Positions 10,049-20,914 of a stretch of DNA of 60,000 nt are shown here, in pieces. The position numbers and the translations under genes were made by a program. The stretch is from Botryococcus braunii (lineage: Eukaryota > Chlorophyta > Trebouxiophyceae): assembly GCA_002005505.1 (NCBI GenBank), contig MVGU01000840.1:7501-67500 (forward strand), written 5' to 3'. The first letter of the stretch is position 1, and every line of letters starts with the position of its first letter. Below the pieces are notes generated by a model. That model was not told the DNA's origin. It ran no database searches and worked only from the letters and a program-made list of their open reading frames with translations.

Positions 10049-13000
10049 CTAAGACCGAAACTGAAAGCAATCATAAATGAAGTTAACCACAGACTGTAGG
10101 TCATCTTGCCAGACGAACTGACGTAACGACCGAAAGGGGGAACGAAAAAGATGGGGGTAACGGTCCCGGATCGGCTGAAGGGCCGAACAGGAAAAGACAA
10201 GGTGGTGTTCATCACCCACCAAACCAGCCTGACACTGATCACACAACCGGTGGGAACGGGGGATGCCCCGACGACGACCAGCATCAATAGGAAGGTTGTG
10301 AACCCCCATGCGGAATCGATGGAAAACCCTCAACTTGGAAACACTCATACGTAACCACAAAAGCCTAGAGAGAGTGGCGCGGGACGGACTATTAAACCAC
10401 CTAGAGTATGTGCAAAGCTGAGCCCGCTCAGACGGGCAGAGACGAGGAGAGACATGCAAGCCCTCCCAGGGTTGGCGGCCATGCCGACGCAAGAGGTCCC
10501 GAAGGGACGGCATATCAATCGGATGAGGGGCTTGACAATCTATCTGATAAGGATAGCCAACCTTAATAAGGGCCTTCATGAAATACCCAGCCCAAGTGGG
10601 AGTAGGGGTAGTGACGCCATAAAAGCACGAGTCGCGAAGAATCAAGGCATAAAGATGATCATGAGGCAAAGACACCAACGAGTTCCAAAAGGTGGCCATA
10701 CGCTTCAGCCAGTGATGAGCGAGGGGTTGAAGCCCCAACTCAGCTAACAAAATCGGGGTGGCCACCGAGGGGCGCACCCCTAACAACATCTTCAACATGA
10801 CCAAGTAACTAGACTCTAAGAGCTGAACAGAAGGGGCCGCAGCCGGTGAACGAAAAGAACCCCATCCCCAAATCTCACATGCATATGACGCCGTGGGCAC
10901 AACACACATGAGAATCAACTTAAGAAGAAGACCTATAGAGGCCGCGCACTGCAGGTTACCATACTTACGCATAAGGGAGCTCCACGTGGCCCACATTTTA
11001 CCATTCAGCAGGCCAAAGGTGCCCCCCACACCCCCAACCGAGGATAAAATAACACCCAAGTATTTCTTAGTATATACGACGGGAAGCGTGACCCCGTCAC
11101 AAACCCACTGAAAGGAAGGGGGCGACTCGGGCGACGATGGAAAGACCATGACATCGGTCTCAATGGGATTAATACGCATATACGAAAAGCCACACCAATG
11201 AACAACGGCGTCAATGAGTTGTTGCAAGCCCTCTGCCGTTTCAGCAAGAAGTATCAAATCATCAGCGAACATTTGAGCCGGGACATGAGTCCCATCTCGA
11301 GTTTGGGGACCAACCCCAGGACAAGTAGCCCGAATCTGCCTAAGGAGCCCATCAGCATAAACCGTGAAGAACGTGGGACTAATCGGAGACCCCTGGGTAA
11401 CCCCAGCACCCGAAGCGTGGAAAGATCCAGCCATGCCCCCAGCAACAACCGTAAACCGAACACCATCATACGTGGACCGTACCGCGCGGATAAAACCTTC
11501 AGCCACCCCTAGGCGCCTGAGGGCCTCCCATAAGTAATGCCGAGGAACACGATCATAGGCTTTAGATAGATCTAAGAAACAGCAATACAACGGGGCAGTG
11601 GGCGTAGCTAAGTCAACAAAATGCTGTAGAGTAAACAACGCATGTAACGTCGAGAACCCAGGGCGGAAACCACATTGCTCAGGACAGCGAAAGCGATTTT
11701 CTTCTAAATACCGCACGAGTCGGGTGTTCAACAATGAGGCATAGAGGCGAACTAAGGGGTCTTGCACAGCAATGGGGCGATAATTCGTGGTATCAAGCAC
11801 AGACCGGGAGGAGTCTTTCAGGACCGGGGTGACTGTGAGGATGTCATGGTCAGGGGGCAGACACCCCGCGCCTAACATAGCATTCAAAATTGCAGTGAGG
11901 GATGGGGCCAATAAGTGAGGGGGAGCCACCACCTCCGGGGTCCTACACTGTTGCGCAAACCGAAGGAACTCAGAGGGGAACCCACCAAGCCCTGCTGCTC
12001 TACCGGGTTTCAATGCCGACAAAGCAACTTCCACCTCTACGGGAGTGAAAGGCCTGTGAAGATCACTAAGGACCTGCACAACCTGGTGTGGAAAAGCCAC
12101 CTCTGAGAGGGGTGCATGATCCACCACCGAAGAGCCCTGGAGGCCTGCGGCAAAGGATTCCCATGCAGAGGGATGACACAGAGGACCTGGGAGCGGGGGT
12201 GGGGAGCCATTGAGCAGGCGCCAAAACCGGCGGGGCTCCGTATGGAACATTGCAATAATGTCTTGAAGCTGAGTCAGGAGCCAAGACCTCTTTTGAGATC
12301 TCACGAAGGAATGGTACCGGCGTTCCAAGAGAACCACTGGGGGAGCCCGCCATCCTAGCTGCCTACCCAACCTCTTCCACTCCCGTTTTAACGCAAAACA
12401 CTGGTGAGTGAAGAAAGGCTTCCACGGCGGCCGAGAAGGGGGACTTTCCCGCCGCGACACCTTCATATGCGCATGTGTAGCTGACCGAGAAATGACAGCC
12501 ATAAGAAGAGAAGATGCCCCAGGGAGATCACCCGATTGAGCAAGTTCTGCGCATGTACGTAATGAGGGCTCCTCCCCTTCTAAGGCATGCACATAGGCAC
12601 GACGGTGGGTCCCTTTCCACGTGACACGAGAGACCTTATGGAGTGGGAGAGGAGTCGATGAACAATGCAAGACTGGAATCTGAAGAAGAACATGGAGAGA
12701 ATAATGATCAGAACCTCGTAAGTCATCTTGCACCCGAATACTCGTGACATGAGGAAGAAGGGGCGCTGAGACTAAGACATGATCAGGACGGGTGCCTCCC
12801 CGAGGAGTGGGAAAAGAAGGGGGCTCATGGAGATCCCCATCGACCCGCCCCGTGCAGAGAACCAACCCTGTTGTCGCAGACAAATCCACTAAACAACGGC
12901 CATGTGGATTTTGGCCAACCGGCACTGGGACAACTGAAGAAGACGACGTGGATGGAAAAGAAACTCGAGCATTGAAGTCACCCGCCAACACCACTGAACC

Positions 13001-13459
13001 ATCGAGCAAAGCCTCCTGAATGCGACCCTCAAGCTCAGCCATCCGATGAGGCATGGGAACCTCTTGGAGACGGGGAGAGCCCTCGGGGGGAACATACACC
13101 CCTCCCACATACAGAGGTGGGGCATGGGCACCCATGAAAGTCACTTTAACCCACAATGAAGAAGATGTGGAACCCCACAATTGCGCACTATACCCACTGT
13201 GATCCCGCACAGCAATCAGCATACCAAGACCCCTCTTGTGGGGGAGGGGAAGTGGAGAAAAGGAAGGAGAAGATAAGGATAGAAACACCCGATAACCCCT
13301 AAACAAAGCTGGGTCATACGCATGGGAGAGTGTTTCCTGCAGAAGAATCACATCATGTTCCCGAAAATAAGAAAAATAATCATGGAGAGCAACCTTCGAG
13401 TCGGTTAGGCCATTCACGTTCCACACTAAAATGGATAGCCCAATGTGGCCCTGACACCC
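10049..13459 (-). CDS. LINE ORF2 protein: APE-type endonuclease + reverse transcriptase
   Basis: About 1125 codons, uninterrupted. It nicks target DNA and copies the LINE RNA there. Counting from the GTG codon at 13426: endonuclease at ~1-235 with VWNVNGLTD, LLQETLS (catalytic Glu), LAGDFNAR, RPDHVLVS and GSDHYSLH; a basic linker; RT at ~530-800 with [33 protein letters not shown] and FADD at 11258-11269 (residue ~720); C-terminal Cys/His motif CDQCQAG...HHLVFSC. There is no ATG between the ORF1 stop and the endonuclease start. The codons at 13459-13427 are in frame with ORF1, separated from it only by TAG at 13462-13460, so translation probably needs readthrough or reinitiation. The stop is TAG at 10051. 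It looks intact. Confidence 0.9.
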   Translation of the reverse strand, partial: GCQGHIGLSILVWNVNGLTDSKVALHDYFSYFREHDVILLQETLSHAYDPALFRGYRVFLSLSSPSFSPLPLPHKRGLGMLIAVRDHSGYSAQLWGSTSSSLWVKVTFMGAHAPPLYVGGVYVPPEGSPRLQEVPMPHRMAELEGRIQEALLDGSVVLAGDFNARVSFPSTSSSSVVPVPVGQNPHGRCLVDLSATTGLVLCTGRVDGDLHEPPSFPTPRGGTRPDHVLVSAPLLPHVTSIRVQDDLRGSDHYSLHVLLQIPVLHCSSTPLPLHKVSRVTWKGTHRRAYVHALEGEEPSLRTCAELAQSGDLPGASSLLMAVISRSATHAHMKVSRRESPPSRPPWKPFFTHQCFALKREWKRLGRQLGWRAPPVVLLERRYHSFVRSQKRSWLLTQLQDIIAMFHTEPRRFWRLLNGSPPPLPGPLCHPSAWESFAAGLQGSSVVDHAPLSEVAFPHQVVQVLSDLHRPFTPVEVEVALSALKPGRAAGLGGFPSEFLRFAQQCRTPEVVAPPHLLAPSLTAILNAMLGAGCLPPDHDILTVTPVLKDSSRSVLDTTNYRPIAVQDPLVRLYASLLNTRLVRYLEENRFRCPEQCGFRPGFSTLHALFTLQHFVDLATPTAPLYCCFLDLSKAYDRVPRHYLWEALRRLGVAEGFIRAVRSTYDGVRFTVVAGGMAGSFHASGAGVTQGSPISPTFFTVYADGLLRQIRATCPGVGPQTRDGTHVPAQMFADDLILLAETAEGLQQLIDAVVHWCGFSYMRINPIETDVMVFPSSPESPPSFQWVCDGVTLPVVYTKKYLGVILSSVGGVGGTFGLLNGKMWATWSSLMRKYGNLQCAASIGLLLKLILMCVVPTASYACEIWGWGSFRSPAAAPSVQLLESSYLVMLKMLLGVRPSVATPILLAELGLQPLAHHWLKRMATFWNSLVSLPHDHLYALILRDSCFYGVTTPTPTWAGYFMKALIKVGYPYQIDCQAPHPIDMPSLRDLLRRHGRQPWEGLHVSPRLCPSERAQLCTYSRWFNSPSRATLSRLLWLRMSVSKLRVFHRFRMGVHNLPIDAGRRRGIPRSHRLCDQCQAGLVGDEHHLVFSCSALQPIRDRYPHLFRSPFRSLRQFVWQDDLQSVVNFIYDCFQFRS

Positions 13460-14371
13460 CTACGCATGATCACCGGGAGGAGTAGGGCCAGACGCCGAGG
13501 TGGGCCCCGGAGAAGCCACCCCCTCACCAGGGCCACCAAGGGGGGGTGAGGACCCTGAAATGCCTCCAGCCTGACCCAAAACAACCCCCCCACCCAATCT
13601 AGAGTGGGAGAGAGGAACAAGGGTAGGTGCCCCACCCTCCTTGACCTTGAAGAGGCGGTCACCCCTCCAGAAGACGCGCCACCCAGCATTCCTCAAAGCT
13701 ATGGCTTCAGCAGTGCGCTCCTTGCGTGTTGCACGCTGGGCGGGGGTTAAATCATCATCCATAGTGATTCCATTAAGCCGTAGCTGCTTGGCATGTTTAA
13801 ACGCCGCGTGTTTCTGCTCCACGGTTGCGAACTTGATGAGGATGGGACGAGGTCTTTGGGCCTGCGGGTTCGGTCGCCCCAAACGATGGCACTCAATAAT
13901 GCCATTATTTTCTGAGGGCACACCACCAGAAATGAGGGACTTAACTTCGGTCAACGAGTCCCGTGGGACTTCGTTGACATTATATAGAATGGCATTGGGA
14001 GCTTTCCATTGGCGCTCCAGGCCCTCCTGTGGCGACAAAAGCCGGTTGATTTCATTGGAGTGAAGCTCTTGAAGGGCTCTAATAGTCTCTTGAGCCTGGC
14101 GGAGCTCTGCAGTTGCACGGTGACTGTCGGCAATGGACAATGTGATCTGGTCCAATCTGTCACTGACCTGCTTGAACTGCGCCGTGAGATTCGGGACAAG
14201 CTGTTCTACTACTTTTGTTACTACCTCAGTAATTATGGTGGGCAGAATGTTCTTCAGGGCCTCCTGGATCGGGCCTGACAGAGCACCATCAACGGCGATG
14301 GCGGCATCACCAGGGGGAGGTGTAGTCGAACGAACACGCTTCTCCCCTAAAAGTGTAAACATAGACGTCAT
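13460..14371 (-). CDS. LINE ORF1 protein (coiled coil + RRM-like RNA-binding protein)
   Basis: 303 codons beginning MTSMFTLLGEKRVR. In order: a Pro-rich N-terminus; a heptad-like helical segment with VVTKVVEQLVPNL and FKQVSDRLDQITL (about residues 45-125), likely a trimerising coiled coil; then an L1 ORF1-like core with NAILYNVNEV, IIECHRLGR, RPRPILIKFATVEQK and ITMDDDLTPAQRATRKE (about 140-235), as in the Transposase_22/RRM plus C-terminal domain of L1 ORF1p. The tail is Gly/Pro-rich and ends GDHA-stop. The protein would coat LINE RNA as a chaperone. Its TAG is in frame with ORF2 (see that entry). Confidence 0.85.
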   Translation of the reverse strand: MTSMFTLLGEKRVRSTTPPPGDAAIAVDGALSGPIQEALKNILPTIITEVVTKVVEQLVPNLTAQFKQVSDRLDQITLSIADSHRATAELRQAQETIRALQELHSNEINRLLSPQEGLERQWKAPNAILYNVNEVPRDSLTEVKSLISGGVPSENNGIIECHRLGRPNPQAQRPRPILIKFATVEQKHAAFKHAKQLRLNGITMDDDLTPAQRATRKERTAEAIALRNAGWRVFWRGDRLFKVKEGGAPTLVPLSHSRLGGGVVLGQAGGISGSSPPLGGPGEGVASPGPTSASGPTPPGDHA

Positions 14372-14622
14372 TGTAGAAAGGACTTAAAGGGAACCCCAAA
14401 TTGATTCATCAGGAGCATTGGAAGCTTGAGGCCCTCAGCGACGAGGAAAGACGTGGGTAGCCCCCCTGCGCGAAGTGCTGGGAAGGAAAAAGGAGGATTA
14501 AATTCACGGTACACGTGCAGGCTAGCGTACGTCATTACATCAACGGTAAACAAAGGGAACCCTTCACAGTAATTGTGAAGAAAACGAAAAGAATTACATC
14601 AATCCAGCCCAGACGGCATATG

Positions 14623-14742
14623 CCGGGTGAAGGTCCATCTAGGTTCACATACCGTTGGTTGATCTGTCTGCATCTCATCATGCATGATGAGATGCAGACA
14701 GATCAACCAACGGTATGTGAACCTAGACGGACCTTCACCCGG
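14623..14742. repeat. 120-bp near-perfect palindrome in the LINE-D leader
   Basis: The arms 14623-14682 and 14683-14742 are complementary with no loop (centre TCATG|CATGA) and only about one mismatch. The left side is preceded by a LINE-type tail, ATTACATCAATCCAGCCC at 14592. Leader sequence resumes at 14743 (GGATCCTGGAAGGTCATAAG). Confidence 0.95.
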
Positions 14743-14850
14743 ATCCTGGAAGGTCATAAGAGCAGAGCGGAGCGGAGCGAGGCGTCGTACGCGGCCATAT
14801 ATGGCTGTGCCAAAAGATTGCCAAAAGATGCCGCATCACGCGGGGTGCCA

Positions 14851-15315
<465 letters not shown>

Positions 15316-15455
15316 CTCTCTCCCCCTCTTCCTTTCTCTTCTCTATAGGAAGAAACTCTGTAAATCCACTTTCCCTATCACGCAATACTGCCCTGCCAGG
15401 GTTTCCGTTTATTGTTACGACTTGGGGTTGTCTGACACAATCCCTCTGTCTCACT

Positions 15456-15503
15456 CTCTCTCTCCCTCCCTCCCTTCCTCCCTCCCTCCCTCCCTCCCTC
15501 CCT

Positions 15504-15592
<89 letters not shown>

Positions 15593-15595
15593 CCC
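15456..15595. repeat. (CCCT)n/(CT)n microsatellite
   Basis: CCCT/CCTT repeats merge into pure CT for about 80 bp. Confidence 0.97.
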
Positions 15596-15599
15596 CTCA

Positions 15600-16132
<533 letters not shown>

Positions 16133-16822
16133 ATATGCAAGCCCCGATTCTGCCAATTTAGGCAGCGACAAAGTACTGCGGAGAGGCTGATTCCGAGTGG
16201 CAAAGGGAAAACAAATACAAGATAGGAAGTTCTGCCACGGTGGCAATTCTGCCATGGTGGCAATCAGCCTCTATCCCCCATCAATTGTACATCGAACTCA
16301 GTAATGCATTCCAGCCTGAGATCACCCATAGGCACTCAGCAGCAAGGTGCCTTTTCAAGGTCCACCCACTCAATCCTTTGCAAAGCCTCTAGACCTTGTT
16401 CCTTCGACATTCCCCCTTCCTCAGGACACCGCAACCGCCCGTGTTCCGTCCACGTTCCTGCTCTAGCACTTCACCCGTTCTAAGATTGCACTTCTCAGCG
16501 CTTGCAACGGTATCCACCCTATACTCTGCTTCCCTTCGTTCCGTCAACACAAGAAGGAAAAGATATCCCCCTACATATTATAAAAACCCTCCAGTTCTCA
16601 ACCCCCCAAATCTACAACTTCACATGTCAACACAAATGTGAAGCCTATTCTACAGCCCGCCGCATATGAAAATGTATTTGGAATGTGTTTTTAAAGGGCC
16701 AACCTGGCCACCCTAGCTCGTAGTTGATTAATTTGGCACAGGGAAGTTGCAGACGGTGGGCTCTTCCAACAACATCACCGTTCCCACTATCATAAATGGG
16801 GATCTGCTTCGCACACAAACCA
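16133..16822. other. Spacer without recognisable gene
   Basis: No convincing ORF or RNA gene. There is a local duplication TTCTGCCACGGTGGCAA / TTCTGCCATGGTGGCAA near 16229-16262, and an inverted trace of the AGCCTATTCTA block near 16640. Confidence 0.5.
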
Positions 16823-17763
16823 GGCGGGTTAAGGGTCATGAGGGTCATGACTGTCATGGGGTCATGAAGGTCAGGGTCAGGTGCAGGATCACGAGTCGGG
16901 TCAGGGTCAAAACAGTCATGAGGATCATCACTCGGGTCAGGATAGTGATCACTCATAAGGGTCAGGGTCGGGTCAGGGTCATGAGGGTCATGAGGATCAG
17001 GGTCGGGTCACGGTCATGAGGGTCAGGGTCATAAGGGTCAGGGACGGGTCAGGGTCGGGTCAAGGTCATGAGGGTCAGGGTCACAAGGGTCAGGGTCGGG
17101 TCAGGGCCATGATGGTCATGAGGATCAGGGTCGGGTCAAGGTCATGAGGGTCAGGGTCTTAAGGGTCAGGGTCGGGTCAGGGCCATGATGGTCAGGGTCA
17201 TGAGGGTCACGAGTTTCAGGGTCGGGTCAGGTCTGACCCTAGGGTCCTGAGGGGCATGAGGGTCATGGTCATGAGGGTCATGTGGGTCAGGAGGGTCATG
17301 ATGGTCATGGTCATGAGGGGCATGAGGGACATGAGGGTCATGAGGGTCAGGGTCGCCATTGGTCATGAGGGTCATGACGGTCAGGGTCATGAGGGTTAGG
17401 GTCGGGGAGGGTCATGAGGGTCATGAGGGTCAGGGTCATGAGGGTAAGGGTTGGGTCAAGGTCAAGGTCATGAGGGTCATGATCATGAGGGCCATGAGGG
17501 TCATCAGCGTCATGAGGGTCGACCCTCATGACGTCATGCGGGTCAGGGTCATGGGGGTCAGGGTCATGTGGGTCCTGAGGGTCATGATCATGATCATGAG
17601 GGTCATGAGGGTCAGAGTCATGAGGGTCACGGTCATGATGGTCAGGGTCGGGTCAGGGTCATGAGGATCATAGGACCCTCATACATGAGGGTCCTGGTCA
17701 TGAGGGCTATGAGGGTCATGAGGGTCACGGTCATGAGGGTCAGGGTCGGGTTAGGGTTATGAT
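16823..17763 (+). repeat. GGGTCA/GGGTCATGA-type degenerate minisatellite
   Basis: About 940 bp consist almost wholly of GGGTCA-based units in changing register: GGGTCATGA, GGGTCAGGGTC, GGTCATGATGGTCA. Every longer unit contains the palindrome TCATGA. The array ends GGGTTAGGGTTATGAT, where the Ty3 element is inserted; ATGATGGTCATGATC resumes after it at 27885. Confidence 0.95.
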
Positions 17764-18024
17764 TGTAGCATTTCCTAGGGTATAATGCTCTAGTATGGTC
17801 CTTGGCATTGCTCTTTGACTTGCCATGTGATCTGGATTCGCAGTACAACCTCGCTCAAGTAGTTCGCTCGGTTGCCCGTCTACGCGTCTGTGGCAGTACA
17901 GTATAATTCAATCCACCCTGGGTTTAAGAGTACGCTTGCGAATCAATCATGTAACACTCTTTCGTTGCACACCACGAACGTCTCACTGTCTCATAAAAAC
18001 CTCTTCCGCTTAGTTAACGCTACA
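17764..18024 (+). repeat. Left LTR of chromovirus copy 1, followed by primer-binding site
   Basis: 261 bp, TG...CA. The next bases, GTGGTATCGGCGACA at 18025-18039, form a primer-binding site for a tRNA ending ...CGATACCA; the same TGGTATCG core follows the LTRs of the nested element, so both may use one tRNA. Confidence 0.93.
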
Positions 18025-18094
18025 GTGGTATCGGCGACAAGGATTAGTTCCTTGTCGTTCGTTCGTGGTGCGTTTCTTTTCCTTTCGGATTGTG

Positions 18095-18619
18095 ATGTCT
18101 CGGCATCCTCGTTCGGGTTGAAGGGCTCGTGCACCTAGTCCTGGCATCGCGGAGCCAGATCCATCCATAGATCTTCTTGCTTATGTATATGTAGATCGTT
18201 CATGGGTAGATCCTCGTTGTATGCTTAGGCGTTTGGTAGATATCGGTGCCCTGCTCGAAGGAGCCGTTGCATTAAGATCTAGTGTTCCGTCGCATTCCCC
18301 TCCAGCTGATACCGCTCAGAGCATTTCAGAGGGACTTGAGATGTTAATTCAGTGCTCTCTCGCGCAACCTGCACCTGTGGTCGTGCCGCAGCCCATACCA
18401 ACGGCAACTCCGGCATCGGCTACAGCCTCGTCAGGTTCAGGGAAGCCCTCGCTCAAGTTGCCAGACCCATCTGTATTCGAGGGAGATCCAATGATGTTGG
18501 ATACTTGGCTTATGCAGACTGAAATGTTTTTGGGGACCTACGATGTAGGCTTGGCATCCGCTCGGTCCGTGGAGGTGGATACGGCGTTCTTCCGTGCTTC
18601 CAATTACACCTTGAGTTGA
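18095..18619 (+). pseudogene. Chromovirus gag, N-terminal part with nonsense mutation
   Basis: ATG at 18095 (MSRHPRSG) is followed by TGA at 18119-18121 where copy 2 has TCA, so one C-to-G change stops gag at codon 9. The frame then continues LARRLVD-like to PSVFEGDPMMLDTWLMQTEMFLG, which resembles the start of a Ty3 capsid domain (F.GD....W....E.F). It ends at 18619 soon after SVEVDTAFFR, well before a complete capsid or a CCHC zinc knuckle, and near there one base differs from copy 2. Both copies are short at this same place, so the truncation belongs to the subfamily. Confidence 0.75.
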
Positions 18620-18697
18620 GGAATCACTTTCACAAATCAAATAAAACTTGATTTGTTGGACTTCTTTGGTGTTACAGCAGTGTGAGGCCTGTTTCAG

Positions 18698-19530
18698 ATG
18701 TCTGCCAACTGTTCAGTGACCCAGTATGGGATTCCTGTTTTGTATGGGCTTGGTAATCTGCAGGATTTCTTTCACAGTTGTTGCCATTCTTTCATGTCCC
18801 ATATTGTGGATGGGCATGGTTTGTGTAGAGAGTTTCAGACATCCCCCCATGTCAGTGACTTGATCAATCCTGTGTGCATGTATAAGAGAGATGCAGCTCC
18901 TCACCTTCTTTCTAGTGATGCTCATGTTGTCTTGTTTGTTGATGGTAGTAACAAGGAGTGTACTGTTAGCCAGCTTGTGTCACAGCTACTGCCAGGTACT
19001 AGATTGACTGTGCTCTCTTGCCTGAGCCACTGTGAACAGGTGCTGGAAGGGACTACACAACAACAGTCTCATGATGTATTGCTCTCGGCTTCTGTTTTGG
19101 ATGCAGTGGGTCTTACTTCCACCTTTAAGAGCTCACCCCACTGCAGTTCCCATACAGGCTTGCCCTTATATCGTTGCCTGGTACAGACTGGTTGTCTCAG
19201 TGTGAAGGAGAAACCCCTGCCCGCAACTTCTTTTGACTCTTTTGTTCAGCTTGACAGTAGACACATTGTGAGTAGTCTTGACCTTTCCTCCACTTGCATA
19301 GAGTTTGAGGGAATTCTTGCTAGTAGACCTGTCAGGATTTTGTTGGACAGTGGAGCCTCTGCAAATTTTATTGATGATAAACTTGTGCAGGAGCTTGCCC
19401 TTCCCACTGTGCCTTTGAGTTCACATGTTACTGTGAGAGTGGCTGATGGTAGGACATCTGTGGTAGGACATAGTGTGTCAACTGACCTGACTGTTGGGAC
19501 CTTGGGTTTTGGAGTCACCTGCCTCCCTAC
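18698..19530 (+). pseudogene. Unidentified N-terminal domain + aspartic protease of chromovirus pol, cut by insertion
   Basis: An open frame from MSANCSVTQYG continues to a retropepsin domain: RILLDSGASANFIDDKL at about 19336-19386 has the DSGA catalytic motif, and VTVRVADGR and LGFGVTCLP follow. The nested element enters after CLPT at 19530; the frame resumes at 23774. The ~200 residues before the protease (Cys- and Ser-rich, with YKRDAAPHLLSSDAHVVLF) are not gag-like and I cannot assign them. A TTTGGTGTTACAG/CAG just upstream looks like a 3' splice site. The same region is in copy 2. Confidence 0.75.
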
Positions 19531-19933
19531 TGTAACGATCCGAGCGAAAGGGGTCCGTTAGGGAGCCGATCGGCATCGAGCCGATAGCGCGTGATCGGAG
19601 AGCGGGGTACGATGACCTCATTACGTAATCTGGCCAGCTTGGCTGGCGGGGTGCTATCAGACGGGTCGCACCTGTGTGAGGTCATTCTCACACGAACTTG
19701 AGACAAGCAAGATACTACATTTGGTATCGCCGATACCAAAGATGTAATATCTTGTGCCGATCTCAAGTTCGTGTGAGAATGCCCTCACACAGGTGCGACC
19801 CGTCTGATAGCACCCCGCCAGCCAAGCTGGCCAGATTACGTAATGAGGTCATCGTACCCCGCTCTCCGATCACGCGCTATCGGCTCGATGCCGATCGGCT
19901 CCCTGACGGACCCTTCGCACTCGGAACGTTACA
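19531..19933. repeat. Head-to-head LTR - PBS - LTR palindrome 1
   Basis: A forward LTR (19531-19719) is followed by TTTGGTATCGCCGATACCAAA, which is itself two PBS cores facing each other, and by an inverted LTR (19743-19933). The inverted copy is 2 bp longer at its internal end (ATATCTTGTGCCGATCTC) than the forward one. Confidence 0.95.
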
Positions 19934-20553
19934 CCCTCCCCCACCTAGGCTCAAGCCGTCTCGGATTGAGGGGGATGCATCTCCCACACAGGAAGCACTA
20001 CAGTCAAGAGTGTATCACGTCCTGACCAGCCACCTTCGCAGGAAGCCCTACAGACAAGAGTCCCATACCTCTTGCCCAGCCACCCGCCACCCTAGTCCCG
20101 GCAGACTAGTGGTAACGACAATCCACACCCATGCTCATTTGGACTGCCCGCGGAGCACTCCCGGAAGTACAACCTCCGTCACCAGAAATCCATCTGGCTA
20201 ATCAAGCTATTGGGGGTTTCACTGACCATCACCATAGCGCTTAGAGTACATGGTTACTCTAGAGTCACAACCCACCATCAGCAGAGACTCTCAGACACCG
20301 AGTCCAGGACCCGGGGTGCACCATGCCCTTGAGACTATCTGAGGTGCTACTAAGTCCGCAGTGAACGGACAAGGGCCCTTCCATTGGCATAGCCAGGGAC
20401 AGGGAGGAGCTATTGAGTAGGACGACATGTTGAACAATGCAACCACGTCGCCGCTAACGAGGGATGTCCCGTCGACTGGACATGTGGATCGAATGCCACG
20501 ACCCCCGAAGTGACAACAGCCCGACTCAAGGCCATTTGTGTGTCTCCTGGGTC
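19934..20553 (-). other. Inverted 3' non-coding region of the nested element
   Basis: This is the reverse complement of 22959-23579 (chromodomain stop to right LTR), with small differences. It starts from the inverted LTR with the purine tract in reverse (CCCTCCCCCACC) and contains no gene of its own. Confidence 0.85.
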
Positions 20554-20914
20554 CTAGCCCGTCTTGACCCGTGCCCAATACTCCTTCAACGCCCCAGGGG
20601 CATTCCGCAAGTTCGCCTCTGATTCCCACGTGTCATGTTCAGGGGAGTATCCCACCCACCGAACCAGGAACTCATACGAGCGGCGAGCCTTCCGGTGGTG
20701 AAGAATTTTCTCCACCTCGTACTCGTCCTCCCCCTCCAGCACCTCAGCAGGTGGTGGTGGTTGGACACTGCCATCCCGGCGGTATCGTTCCAGCCGTGAC
20801 ACATGGAACACGTCATATATCCTCCAGCGTGCCGGGAGGATCAACTCATAGGAGTTGCCTCCAACAGACTTGGCAATTTGGAACGGCCCGACCCACCTAG
20901 GCAACAGCTTCGGT
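20554..20914 (-). pseudogene. Inverted fragment: end of integrase and chromodomain
   Basis: Read on the minus strand from 20914: LLPRWVGPFQIAKSVGGN (GPY/F-like module), ELILPARWRIYDVFHVSRL, and then a chromodomain EYEVEKILHHRKARRSYEFL with VRWVGYSPEHDTWE, ending VKTG-stop at 20554. It is almost identical to 22598-22958 but points the other way, and it joins directly to a plus-strand integrase piece at 20915. It is a product of rearrangement and cannot be translated from the element's own transcript. Confidence 0.88.

Larger units (their letters stand above)
9841..14850 (-). mobile_element. L1-type LINE-D, nearly full length (ORF1 + ORF2)
   Basis: Minus-strand element with ORF1 (14371-13460), ORF2 (to 10049), a 3' UTR (9841-10048) and a 5' leader that runs beyond 14400. 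Leader sequences resembling a remnant at 47490-47745 appear both at 14430-14580 and again at 14743-14850, so a palindromic insert (about 14590-14742) interrupts the leader. The last ~45 bp (tail hairpin and TTCC repeat), present in LINE-B, are missing at 9840, where LINE-C begins instead. Confidence 0.85.

Noticed and set aside
10049..14371. Reassigned UAG codon as explanation for the ORF1/ORF2 stop
   Set aside because: ORF2 itself ends in TAG and other element ORFs use TAA, TGA and TAG as ordinary ends, so there is no sign of code change in the window.
16823..17763. Functional telomere
   Set aside because: Units are too heterogeneous, the tract is internal and flanked by non-telomeric DNA on both sides, and the organism's telomere repeat is unknown.
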